Source: Salinicoccus sp. UBA3372 (GTDB taxonomy: Bacteria > Bacillota > Bacilli > Staphylococcales > Salinicoccaceae). From it: DNA of 6,396 nucleotides. Of this stretch, positions 1 to 6,396 are shown in pieces. Numbering within the stretch: the stretch's first letter is position 1; the number at the start of each line of letters is the position of its first letter. The translations under genes were made by a program, and so were the position numbers. The notes under the pieces were generated by a model. It searched no databases. It saw nothing but the letters and a program-made list of their open reading frames with translations, and was not told the origin of the DNA. The DNA lies in contig DEQG01000091.1 of NCBI GenBank assembly GCA_002360325.1, positions 6,131 to 12,526 of the forward strand, in the 5' to 3' direction.

Positions 1-750
1 TTCGAACACCCTCGATTCATAAGGATCTCTTTCGCTCACGACATCGATCTTTTCAACATAGCCCTTTTTGACCAGTTCGTTGATCGTGCCCTGTGTATAG
101 CCGTTATCAATCACTTCCGACTGCAGTACATGCTCATCATGCTTCTCGATGAAATCAAGCAGTTCCAGCTGCTTATATGCACGGCCGAAGTCCCCTCTCG
201 GAATAAAGGTCGGTTTCAGCGCGCGGGCATACTTCTTTTTCGTATGCTGTGTAATGATTGTTTCTTCCTTCACTTCACCGCGTCTGATCAGTGGCTTCAG
301 TTCGGCGAGCTGCGCGGCCGACAATGTTTTGACTTCAATTTGCGGCGGCAGATTCATACCGTGCCAGATCATTTCCGTCTCTTCCGTGCTGTCTTCCGAC
401 AGCGACAGCATCTTTTTCGACTTGCTTTTCAGCGCTGCCGGCAGAATGGTTTCTATAACTGAAATATATGACGTGACATAATAGTCCGCCAGGTCTTTTG
501 AGAGCTTTATCAGCTCCGCTGTCAGCACGGGTTGTACATCCAGCGCGCGGGTGATCGGTTTTATTTTCGAAGGGTCGTATCCCACTTCGTCTTTAATATC
601 GATGACGTACCCCTGGATCTGGCGCGGACCGAACGGCACGAGCACCCTGTGCCCGACCGCGATGAAATCCGTCAGACCATCCGGAATCCTATATTCGAAT
701 ACTTTGTTGACATCGCTTGCAGACACACTGACTATGATCGACGCGTACAT
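1..750 (-). CDS. priA: Primosomal protein N' (replication restart helicase PriA), N-terminal 250 residues; 3' end outside window
   Basis: PriA is a 3'-to-5' superfamily 2 DNA helicase that recognises abandoned replication forks and reloads the replisome. Reading leftward from the ATG at 750-748 gives 250 uninterrupted codons to the window edge. The start MYASIIVSVSASDVNKVFEY, followed by a VGHRVLVPFGPRQIQGYVI stretch around residues 32-50, is typical of the PriA 3'-end DNA-binding domain (about residues 1-105). The winged-helix region follows. The last visible residues (about 238-250, with RDPYESRVFE) normally lie just before helicase lobe 1, so the Walker A, DEAH-like and zinc-binding motifs are off the window. 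Full-length family members are roughly 730-810 residues, so about a third is present. The ATG shares one base with the coaBC stop (TAATG). A weak SD, GGGTGG, sits 8 nt upstream inside coaBC, so translation is probably coupled to coaBC. No promoter is visible at the start. The gene is cut by the window edge, not broken. Confidence 0.93.
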   Translation of the reverse strand, partial: MYASIIVSVSASDVNKVFEYRIPDGLTDFIAVGHRVLVPFGPRQIQGYVIDIKDEVGYDPSKIKPITRALDVQPVLTAELIKLSKDLADYYVTSYISVIETILPAALKSKSKKMLSLSEDSTEETEMIWHGMNLPPQIEVKTLSAAQLAELKPLIRRGEVKEETIITQHTKKKYARALKPTFIPRGDFGRAYKQLELLDFIEKHDEHVLQSEVIDNGYTQGTINELVKKGYVEKIDVVSERDPYESRVFE

Positions 751-1952
751 TATGAACGCCACCCGTAGTGGTCCGCCAGATTCTGGACGATCTGGTTCGC
801 AAGCTGCACTTTCGATGCTTTTTCCAAATATTTTTCCGTGCCGTCCTTATACAGTATGGCCACCTCGTTATCATCGCTGTTCATGCCGATTTCAGGATCG
901 GACACATCGTTCATGATGATGCCGTCCGCATTTTTCTCCTTCAGCTTTTTCAGTGCATAGTTTTTTACGTCATCCGTTTCCGCTGCAAAACCGATGACCG
1001 TCATGTTTTCACTGTTATGACCGACATATTTTAAGATGTCCGTCGTCTTTTTCATTTCGACGATCAGATTATCGCTGTCATCCGTCTTCTTCATCTTGCC
1101 TTCCGAATAAGTGACGGGCGTATAATCGCTGACCGCAGCTGAAAAAACGCCGATATCCGCATCCATATGTTTTTTCACACTGCTAAACATGTCTTCAGTC
1201 GATATGACACCGATCGTCCGGACGCCGTTCGGCGGCGCAAGTGATACGGGACCGCTGACGAGTACGACTTCCGCCCCGAGTCCCTTGAAGCTGTTCGCGA
1301 GGCTGTAGCCCATCTTGCCGCTTGAGTGGTTGGTCACGTAGCGGATCGGGTCGAGTGCCTCCCGCGTCGGCCCCGCTGTAATCAGCACCTTTTTGCCTTT
1401 CAGCGGCTTATCGTCTCTGCTGCTCAGAAAATCTTCGACGTAGCCCATAATATCCGGAACGTTCGCCATACGCCCTTTTGCGTTATAGCCGCATGCCAGA
1501 AAGCCGGATTCTGCATCAAGCACCTGATAGCCCTCTTCCAGAAGCTGTCCGATATTGCGCTGGATTGCCGGCTGCTCGTACATATGGACATTCATCGCCG
1601 GTGCGAGCATGACCGGTTTCGTATTTGCCGCAAGCACATTCAAAAGCATATTGTCGTATATGCCGCATGCAAGCTTGCTTATCGTGTTGGCGGATATCGG
1701 TGCAACGATGATGAGGTCCGCCCACTCCCCGATATTGATGTGGGAAATGACCGACGGGTCCTCTTCTTTGAATGTATCTGTATACACATGATTTCTGCCG
1801 ATTGCCTGGAAGGCGAGCGGTGTGATGAACTCACCCGCATTATCCGTCAGGACCACTTTCACTTCATGGCCGTTCTGGATCAATTTACTTGTTAGATCCA
1901 CAGCTTTATATGCTGCGATGCTGCCGGTTACACCGATGACAATATTCGCCAT
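750..1952 (-). CDS. coaBC: Bifunctional phosphopantothenoylcysteine decarboxylase / phosphopantothenate-cysteine ligase (CoaBC, Dfp)
   Basis: This cytoplasmic flavoenzyme joins cysteine to 4'-phosphopantothenate (CoaB, CTP-dependent) and decarboxylates the product to 4'-phosphopantetheine (CoaC, FMN), the middle of coenzyme A synthesis. The 400 residues match the usual length of the fused protein. The CoaC half (about 1-175) has the flavin-binding start VIGVTGSIAAYK, the catalytic His at 71 (HINIGEWADLIIVAP), the APAMN motif at 117-121 and the substrate-flap Cys at 154 (LACG...GRM). The CoaB half (about 186-400) opens with KKVLITAGPTREALDPIRYV, has N208 and SSGKMG at 210-215, AAVSDY at 272-277, the KMKK lysine motif at 286-289 (Lys289 as in the E. 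coli enzyme) and a late NADGIIMNDVS segment. All key residues seen are intact. The ATG at 1952 has a good SD, GGGGTGA, 7 nt upstream. A terminator-like hairpin lies between rpoZ and this gene, and the 3' end overlaps priA by one base. Confidence 0.97.
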   Translation of the reverse strand: MANIVIGVTGSIAAYKAVDLTSKLIQNGHEVKVVLTDNAGEFITPLAFQAIGRNHVYTDTFKEEDPSVISHINIGEWADLIIVAPISANTISKLACGIYDNMLLNVLAANTKPVMLAPAMNVHMYEQPAIQRNIGQLLEEGYQVLDAESGFLACGYNAKGRMANVPDIMGYVEDFLSSRDDKPLKGKKVLITAGPTREALDPIRYVTNHSSGKMGYSLANSFKGLGAEVVLVSGPVSLAPPNGVRTIGVISTEDMFSSVKKHMDADIGVFSAAVSDYTPVTYSEGKMKKTDDSDNLIVEMKKTTDILKYVGHNSENMTVIGFAAETDDVKNYALKKLKEKNADGIIMNDVSDPEIGMNSDDNEVAILYKDGTEKYLEKASKVQLANQIVQNLADHYGWRS

Positions 1953-1959
1953 TATAAAT

Positions 1960-1966
1960 TCACCCC
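1960..1966 (-). promoter_or_regulatory. Shine-Dalgarno site of coaBC
   Basis: GGGGTGA on the minus strand, 7 nt before the coaBC ATG. It lies only 6 nt beyond the U-run of the rpoZ hairpin. This leaves essentially no room for a separate coaBC promoter downstream of that hairpin. Confidence 0.8.
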
Positions 1967-1972
1967 AATTTT

Positions 1973-2000
1973 AAAAAAAGCTGACAATATTTTGTCAGCT
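1973..2000 (-). terminator. Intrinsic terminator-like hairpin at the end of rpoZ, before coaBC
   Basis: On the minus strand a perfect 9-bp stem, AGCTGACAA / TTGTCAGCT, encloses a 4-nt AATA loop and is followed directly by a run of T (1978-1973, plus the terminal T of the stem). It starts inside the rpoZ TAG stop codon (2001-1999). The stem has four G-C pairs in nine, so it is of moderate strength and likely to leak. On the plus strand the same stem is followed after two bases by six T (2003-2008), so it could also stop antisense transcription. Because coaBC and priA lie just downstream in the same direction with no clear promoter of their own, I infer partial termination or attenuation rather than an operon end. 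Confidence 0.75.
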
Positions 2001-2192
2001 ACTTTTTTACCTTTACTTTATTTTCGGCAATTTCTTCAAATGCCATGCCTACTGTTTTAAAAGAGTTATAGTTTTCCAATATTGTGCTTTCGGGATAATC
2101 CTGTAAATCCCTTGCTCTTTTCGCTGCGAGAGTCACTACAAGATATTTCGAATCCACGTTCTTCTTCAATTCATGTGCCGGTGGGTATAACA

Positions 2193-2193
<1 letters not shown>
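1999..2193 (-). CDS. rpoZ: DNA-directed RNA polymerase omega subunit
   Basis: Omega is the small subunit that wraps the C-terminal part of beta' and helps assemble and stabilise RNA polymerase. The 64-residue product starts MLYPPAHELKKNVDSKY and carries the conserved AAKRARDLQD helix (23-32), the main family signature. A second conserved block, FKTVGMAFEEIAENKV, spans about 45-60. The length is slightly below what I recall for B. subtilis (67) and S. aureus (about 72). The difference lies in the variable C-terminal tail, which here ends in VKVKK. The ATG at 2193 shares one base with the gmk stop (TAATG), and a strong GGAGG SD (2208-2204) lies inside the last gmk codons, so translation is probably coupled to gmk. 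The TAG stop is built into the stem of a terminator-like hairpin. Placement directly after gmk is the usual Bacillota arrangement. Confidence 0.95.
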
Positions 2194-2822
<629 letters not shown>

Positions 2823-2855
2823 TTACCTTTCTTTTTTGTGATTATCTCTTAATGT

Positions 2856-2884
2856 ATCATAAATAAAAGTATAATTCATCTTAA
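2856..2884 (-). promoter_or_regulatory. Candidate sigma-A promoter of the gmk-rpoZ-coaBC-priA operon
   Basis: On the minus strand TTAAGA (2884-2879, 4 of 6 matches to TTGACA) is separated by exactly 17 bp from TATGAT (2861-2856, 5 of 6 matches to TATAAT). Initiation would fall near 2849 and give a 5' leader of about 33 nt ending in the gmk SD. I read this by eye in AT-rich sequence where chance matches are common, so it is a candidate only. Confidence 0.5.
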
Positions 2885-2890
2885 AAAGTA

Positions 2891-2917
2891 TTGAATAGTA
2901 ATAGTTCATGTTAAAAT
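2891..2917 (+). promoter_or_regulatory. Candidate extended -10 promoter of rqcH-pgcA
   Basis: TTGAAT (2891-2896, 4 of 6 matches) and TAAAAT (2912-2917, 5 of 6 matches) are 15 bp apart. This is short, but the -10 is preceded by TG at 2909-2910 in the TGnTATAAT extended form, which can offset weak spacing. Initiation near 2924 would leave a leader of about 25 nt carrying the rqcH SD. It lies back to back with the gmk promoter, with 6 bp between the two -35 hexamers. Confidence 0.5.
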
Positions 2918-2934
2918 ATTCTGGTAGCATATAT

Positions 2935-2941
2935 AAGGAGG
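2935..2941 (+). promoter_or_regulatory. Shine-Dalgarno site of rqcH
   Basis: AAGGAGG is a near-perfect anti-16S match, 7 nt before the ATG at 2949. It fixes the rqcH start and predicts efficient translation. Confidence 0.9.
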
Positions 2942-2948
2942 GACAAAA

Positions 2949-4643
2949 ATGGCATTTGATGGTAATTTTGTTCATGCACTGTGTGATGAACTCGAAACGA
3001 TACAGTCAGGCAAGATAAATAAAATACAGCAGATGGATGATACATCATTGATTTTCAAAATCCGCAGCAGAGGTCAGAACCACCAGCTGCTGATCAGTGC
3101 ACATCCGATGTATGCACGTTTTCATCTGACTGAACACAAATATGAATTTCCATTCGACCCGCCGATGTTTTCACGCGTCCTCAGAAAACATATCGAAGGC
3201 GGCATCATAGATTCCATCCGCCAGGTCGGCAACGACCGGCAGGTCCATATTAAAATAAATTCGAAAAATGAAATCGGTGATGACATCACCCGCATTCTTA
3301 TTTTGGAGATCATGGGTAAACATTCCAACATCATCGTTACGGATACAGACTATAAGATCATTGAAGGAATCAAGCATCTGACCCCGAACAACAACGTCCG
3401 AACGATCATGCCGGGCTTTTTGTATGAACAGCCCCCGACCGGAAAAAAACTGAATCCGAGGACGGATGAGCTGGATGAGCTGCCGAAACACCTCGACTTC
3501 AACAGCGGTAAGATCAACCGCCAGATTTTGAAGGCGGTCGAAGGGTTCAGCCCTTTATTCATCAAAGAGGTGGCGCATCACGCCGGCCATCTGACGATGC
3601 AGAACATCGTCGGCAGCATCCGGGACACTTTGGAAAAATCAAAAGATATTACACCCGTTCTATATAAAAAGGATAAGGATGTCTTTTATTTTACGGAACT
3701 CGACCATATGGAAGGCACACCGGCCGTTTATGAATCATTGAGCGCTCTGCTCGATGACTACTATCACAACCGTTTCCAAAATAATCTGATCCGCCAGAAG
3801 GCGCAGGACTATGTCCACGTCATCGACCGGGAGTATGAACGTGTCGAACGGAAGATCGACAAGCTGAAGGAGGACTTGAAGGAAGCGGAAGTGAAAGACA
3901 AGTACCAGAAGTACGGGGAGCTCATCACGGCATACATGCATGAGATCAGACGGTACGATAAAGAAGCCGTCGTCCTCGACTACTACACGAATGAGGAGAT
4001 CACGATTCCGCTCGATCCCGAAATCGCTCCGAACGACAATGCCCAGCGGTATTACCGCAGATACAACAAGCTGAAAAACCGCGGGACGACTGCCCGGGAC
4101 CAGCTTGAAAAAGCCTATTCGGACCGGGATTACTTCCTGAACCTGCTCCATCAGATGGATGCGATCACGACATCGGACGAAGTCGAGGAAATCAGGGAAG
4201 AGCTCGTCGACGAAGGCATTCTTAAATTCAAAAGCTCGAATAAGAAGAAAAAGAAGAATAAAATCCAGCTCCATGAATTCAGGACCTCGAACGGCCTGAC
4301 GGTGCTCGTCGGAAAGAACAATAAGCAGAATGATTATTTGACGTCGAAAAAAGCACAGAACAATCATCTGTGGTTCCACACAAAAGATATTCCGGGGTCG
4401 CACGTCGTCATTACACATGCACCGGGCGAAATAGAAGAGCAGGATATTTTGGAAGCGGCGATGATTGCCGCATACCATTCGAAAGCCGGAAGTTCGGAAT
4501 CCGTGCCTGTCGATTACACCGATATTAAGCACGTCCACAAAATATCAGGATCAAAACCCGGTTTTGTCACATATACGGACCAGAAAACGGTTTTTGTCAC
4601 CCCGGTTGAAGCAGATGTTGATAAGATGAAAGTGACCAGGTAG
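2949..4643 (+). CDS. rqcH: Ribosome quality control protein RqcH (Rqc2/NEMF homologue, NFACT family; often labelled fibronectin-binding protein)
   Basis: RqcH binds 50S subunits that carry a stalled peptidyl-tRNA, recruits tRNA-Ala and adds a C-terminal alanine tail that marks the chain for proteolysis. The 564 residues fit the bacterial family. The NFACT-N domain begins MAFDGNFVHALCDEL and has SAHPMYARFHLT near residues 50-61. It carries the functional Asp-Arg pair at D96-R97 (equivalent to D97/R98 of B. subtilis RqcH) and EIMGKHSN at 120-127. A charged helical, probably coiled-coil segment follows from about 275, and five lysines sit at 432-436. The C-terminal NFACT-R domain (about 442-550) has HEFRTSNGLTVLVGKNNKQND, HLWFHTKDIPGSHVVI and KPGFVTYTDQKTVFVTP. 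The start is fixed by a strong SD. The gene heads a rightward pair with pgcA. The older adhesin label rests on binding assays and is secondary: I see no signal peptide or wall anchor. Confidence 0.95.
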   Translation: MAFDGNFVHALCDELETIQSGKINKIQQMDDTSLIFKIRSRGQNHQLLISAHPMYARFHLTEHKYEFPFDPPMFSRVLRKHIEGGIIDSIRQVGNDRQVHIKINSKNEIGDDITRILILEIMGKHSNIIVTDTDYKIIEGIKHLTPNNNVRTIMPGFLYEQPPTGKKLNPRTDELDELPKHLDFNSGKINRQILKAVEGFSPLFIKEVAHHAGHLTMQNIVGSIRDTLEKSKDITPVLYKKDKDVFYFTELDHMEGTPAVYESLSALLDDYYHNRFQNNLIRQKAQDYVHVIDREYERVERKIDKLKEDLKEAEVKDKYQKYGELITAYMHEIRRYDKEAVVLDYYTNEEITIPLDPEIAPNDNAQRYYRRYNKLKNRGTTARDQLEKAYSDRDYFLNLLHQMDAITTSDEVEEIREELVDEGILKFKSSNKKKKKNKIQLHEFRTSNGLTVLVGKNNKQNDYLTSKKAQNNHLWFHTKDIPGSHVVITHAPGEIEEQDILEAAMIAAYHSKAGSSESVPVDYTDIKHVHKISGSKPGFVTYTDQKTVFVTPVEADVDKMKVTR

Positions 4644-4645
4644 AT

Positions 4646-4652
4646 GAGGTGA
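4646..4652 (+). promoter_or_regulatory. Shine-Dalgarno site that decides the TTG start of pgcA
   Basis: GAGGTGA lies 5 nt before the TTG at 4658 and 2 nt after the rqcH stop codon. A GTG at 4649 opens the same frame three codons earlier but lies inside this SD. It would have only a weak AGG (4638-4640) of its own, so TTG is preferred. Confidence 0.75.
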
Positions 4653-4657
4653 TAGTA

Positions 4658-6304
4658 TTGTCAAAAAAGCTTTGGGAAGAACATATTGAAAACAGTCTCA
4701 TTACAGACGGCATGTACAGAGCTACAAATGATTCAGATCATGACGATGCCTATATTTCAGAACTTAAATTCGGTACTGCCGGCATCCGCGGGAAAATCGG
4801 TCTCGGCCCGAACCGGCTCAACAGATATACAGTCGAACGCATCGCACTCGGACTCGCCCGGTCCATGAGGGAGCAGGGACGGGATGTCGTCGTCATCGGC
4901 TACGACATCAGACACCTGTCGAGAGAGTTTTCGGAAACGATCGCTTCCGTACTCGTGAACAATGATGTGAAAGTTTATTTGTCTGAAGGGTATATTACAA
5001 CACCCGAACTGTCATTTTTCACAAGAAGCCATGAAGCGGATTTCGGCATCATGATCACGGCGAGCCACAACCCGCCTGAATATAACGGCATAAAAGTATA
5101 CGGCTCCGACGGCGCACAGATTACAGACGTGCCGGCGGATGAACTCAGCAGCAAAATAAACGCCATCGATGATTTCTTCAATATCGGGTCCGTCGATTTT
5201 GATGACGCTCTTGCAGACGGCAGAGTCGAACATATCGATTACGAACATTATGAAAAATATCAGCAGAAAGTAAAAGATCTTTCCGGTGACATTCCCCCAT
5301 CAGATCTGCAGGTCGTATTTTCAAGCCTGCACGGGACTGCCCTGCCGCTTACGCAGTATCTGCTTGAAGAACTCGGCTTCAACAACATGACGCTCGTCGA
5401 TAAGGAATGTGAAGCGGACAGTGACTTTACCCATGTTACAAGTGCCAATCCGGAAGACACTGATGCATTTACCGGTGCGAGAGCCCTCGGCAGGGATAAG
5501 AATGCCGACCTGCTTATAGCGACAGATCCGGATGCTGACAGAATCGGTATCGAAGTGCTGCATGACGGCGAATACGCCCATCTGAACGGCAACCAGCTCG
5601 GTGTAATACTTTTGTACAACCGTCTGAAAGAGACTGAATTTGAGAAAACGCCGGTTGTAGTTAAATCTGTCGTAACCAGTGACCTGAGCAAGAAGATTGC
5701 AGAAAAATCCGGTGCAGAAGTAATCGAAGTGCTGACAGGTTTCAAATACATCGGCCAGATCGCTTTGGCGCTTGAAGAAGACGCAGAGAGGGAGTTCGCT
5801 TTCGGCTATGAAGAAAGCTACGGCTACCTCATCAGCGACTTTGTCCGTGACAAGGACGCCATCCAGATCGTACCAGCCATAGTCAAACTTGCAAGTTCTC
5901 TTAAAAACGATGATGTCACACTCGTCGATTATTTGAATGATATTTATGATGAATTCGGCTGCCGCATGGAAAAGATGATCAGTCATAAATTTGAAGGCAT
6001 CCAGGGCAAGGAAAAGATTTCCGAAATCATGGACCAGTTCAGAAGAAATACACCAACAGAAATCGAAGGACGGAAAGTCACCTGTGTCGAAGACTTTAAA
6101 AACAGCGAAAGACGCCTTTCCTCAGGCCAAGTCGAAACAATCGACCTGCCGAAGGCAGACGTCATCAAAATCCATTTCGAAGACGGCTGGATTGCACTCA
6201 GACCGTCAGGTACCGAACCTAAGATCAAACTCTATGTTTCTCTGGACACCCATCACATCAATGAAGAGGCAAAAATCATCAATGATATGGTGTTTGGGCT
6301 TTAA
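4658..6304 (+). CDS. pgcA: Alpha-phosphoglucomutase (PgcA type, phosphohexomutase superfamily)
   Basis: The enzyme interconverts glucose 6-phosphate and glucose 1-phosphate through a phosphoserine and glucose 1,6-bisphosphate. The glucose 1-phosphate feeds UDP-glucose for glycolipid anchors, wall polymer decoration or capsule. With the TTG start the product has 548 residues, within the family range. Motifs in order are FGTAGIRG at 38-45, the TASHNPPEYNG active-site loop with phosphoserine Ser136, the Mg-binding loop DPDAD at 290-294, TGFKYIG at 360-366, GYEESYGYL at 383-391 (sugar specificity) and the phosphate-binding RPSGTEPK from 515. All catalytic parts are intact. The GYEESYGYL form and the length favour PgcA/PGM2-like enzymes over GlmM; activity on ribose or deoxyribose phosphates (phosphopentomutase) cannot be excluded. 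The gene follows rqcH by 14 bp with no terminator between, so it is probably co-transcribed. A GTG at 4649 is the alternative start (551 residues). Confidence 0.93.
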   Translation: MSKKLWEEHIENSLITDGMYRATNDSDHDDAYISELKFGTAGIRGKIGLGPNRLNRYTVERIALGLARSMREQGRDVVVIGYDIRHLSREFSETIASVLVNNDVKVYLSEGYITTPELSFFTRSHEADFGIMITASHNPPEYNGIKVYGSDGAQITDVPADELSSKINAIDDFFNIGSVDFDDALADGRVEHIDYEHYEKYQQKVKDLSGDIPPSDLQVVFSSLHGTALPLTQYLLEELGFNNMTLVDKECEADSDFTHVTSANPEDTDAFTGARALGRDKNADLLIATDPDADRIGIEVLHDGEYAHLNGNQLGVILLYNRLKETEFEKTPVVVKSVVTSDLSKKIAEKSGAEVIEVLTGFKYIGQIALALEEDAEREFAFGYEESYGYLISDFVRDKDAIQIVPAIVKLASSLKNDDVTLVDYLNDIYDEFGCRMEKMISHKFEGIQGKEKISEIMDQFRRNTPTEIEGRKVTCVEDFKNSERRLSSGQVETIDLPKADVIKIHFEDGWIALRPSGTEPKIKLYVSLDTHHINEEAKIINDMVFGL

Positions 6305-6309
6305 TTCCT

Positions 6310-6396
6310 TTAATTTACCGGTGGTGTAACTCTCAACACATGTTCGTTCGGCTGGCCAGCACGTGTTACAGGATCTCGTGAAAGCCGCCAGTTCCT
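6310..6396 (-). CDS. Possible 3' end of an unidentified convergent gene
   Basis: Reading leftward from the window edge, one minus-strand frame stays open for 28 codons and ends at a TAA (6312-6310), 5 bp from the pgcA stop. The visible end reads DPVTRAGQPNEHVLRVTPPVN. I do not recognise it. The mixed composition and closely packed convergent stops fit a real gene end. However, a random 28-codon frame stays open about a quarter of the time, so this is weak support. No start, SD or domain can be seen in the window. Confidence 0.3.
   Translation of the reverse strand, partial: RNWRLSRDPVTRAGQPNEHVLRVTPPVN
6335..6367 (-). repeat. Imperfect inverted repeat enclosing a 10-bp palindrome downstream of pgcA
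   Basis: AACACATG (6335-6342) and CACGTGTT (6360-6367) can pair over 8 bp. The sixth position is a G-U wobble if transcribed leftward and an A-C mismatch if transcribed rightward. The overlapping GCTGGCCAGC at 6351-6360 is a perfect 10-bp palindrome. No T-run follows on either strand, so it does not look like an intrinsic terminator. Its role is unknown and it may be chance, or part of the possible convergent gene. Confidence 0.35.

Noticed and set aside
130..916. Several plus-strand frames of 78-121 codons over the left edge
   Set aside because: They overlap each other and are antisense to the continuous PriA and CoaBC reading frames, which have clear family motifs.
1326..1895. 189-codon plus-strand frame opposite coaBC
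   Set aside because: It is antisense to the CoaC and early CoaB motifs. It is rich in His, Cys and Arg as expected for a shadow, and no family is recognisable.
3735..4538. Long 267-codon minus-strand frame opposite rqcH
   Set aside because: It lies wholly inside a well-supported NFACT gene and has a Val/Phe/Ile-rich composition typical of antisense frames. It has no recognisable domain.
2949..4643. Reading rqcH as a surface fibronectin-binding adhesin
   Set aside because: There is no signal peptide, membrane segment or LPXTG anchor. The NFACT-N and NFACT-R domains and the D96-R97 pair fit the cytoplasmic ribosome rescue factor.
5321..5986. 221-codon minus-strand frame opposite pgcA (also 5260-5751)
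   Set aside because: Both are antisense shadows of conserved phosphoglucomutase motifs. No domain is recognisable in the translations.
4658..6304. Phosphoglucosamine mutase (GlmM) as the identity of the mutase
   Set aside because: GlmM is about 450 residues with a different sugar-specificity loop. The 548-residue length, TGFKYIG and GYEESYGYL fit PgcA-type phosphoglucomutase.
6305..6396. Riboswitch, T-box or tRNA in the right-hand tail
   Set aside because: I could not match any conserved core, T-box motif or cloverleaf to the sequence. Only a short imperfect inverted repeat is present.

Overview
The window reads as ordinary core chromosome of a low-to-mid GC Bacillota (Firmicutes) coccus or bacillus, most likely in or near the Staphylococcaceae. 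The protein sequences resemble staphylococcal and Bacillus homologues, the SD sequences are strong Gram-positive ones, and rqcH diverging from gmk-rpoZ-coaBC-priA is an arrangement I recall from staphylococci. Base composition looks nearer 50% GC than in Staphylococcus aureus. That would fit a relative such as Salinicoccus, but the genus is inference.

Layout: the left half (1-2816) is a leftward operon, gmk > rpoZ > coaBC > priA, with priA cut by the left edge after 250 codons. Two junctions (gmk/rpoZ and coaBC/priA) are one-base TAATG overlaps. The rpoZ/coaBC junction instead holds an intrinsic-terminator-like hairpin that overlaps the rpoZ stop codon and ends just before the coaBC SD. A 132-bp AT-rich divergent control region (2817-2948) follows, with a candidate promoter for each direction. 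The right half is a rightward pair, rqcH > pgcA, 14 bp apart if pgcA starts at its best-supported TTG. The last 92 bases after pgcA hold no clear terminator. They may hold the 3' end of an unidentified convergent gene.

How the genes work together: gmk makes GDP from GMP, feeding the nucleotide pool (and (p)ppGpp). rpoZ encodes the omega subunit of RNA polymerase. coaBC carries out two steps of coenzyme A synthesis, and priA restarts stalled replication forks. RqcH rescues nascent chains on split 50S ribosomes by alanine tailing. PgcA interconverts glucose 6-phosphate and glucose 1-phosphate for UDP-glucose, glycolipid and wall polymer synthesis. These are housekeeping functions grouped by operon economy rather than one pathway.

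I found no mobile element, CRISPR array, tRNA or rRNA, and no evidence of a new biological system. The observations most worth a second look are the hairpin between rpoZ and coaBC, the tightly packed divergent promoters, the rqcH-pgcA pairing and the unexplained right-hand tail.
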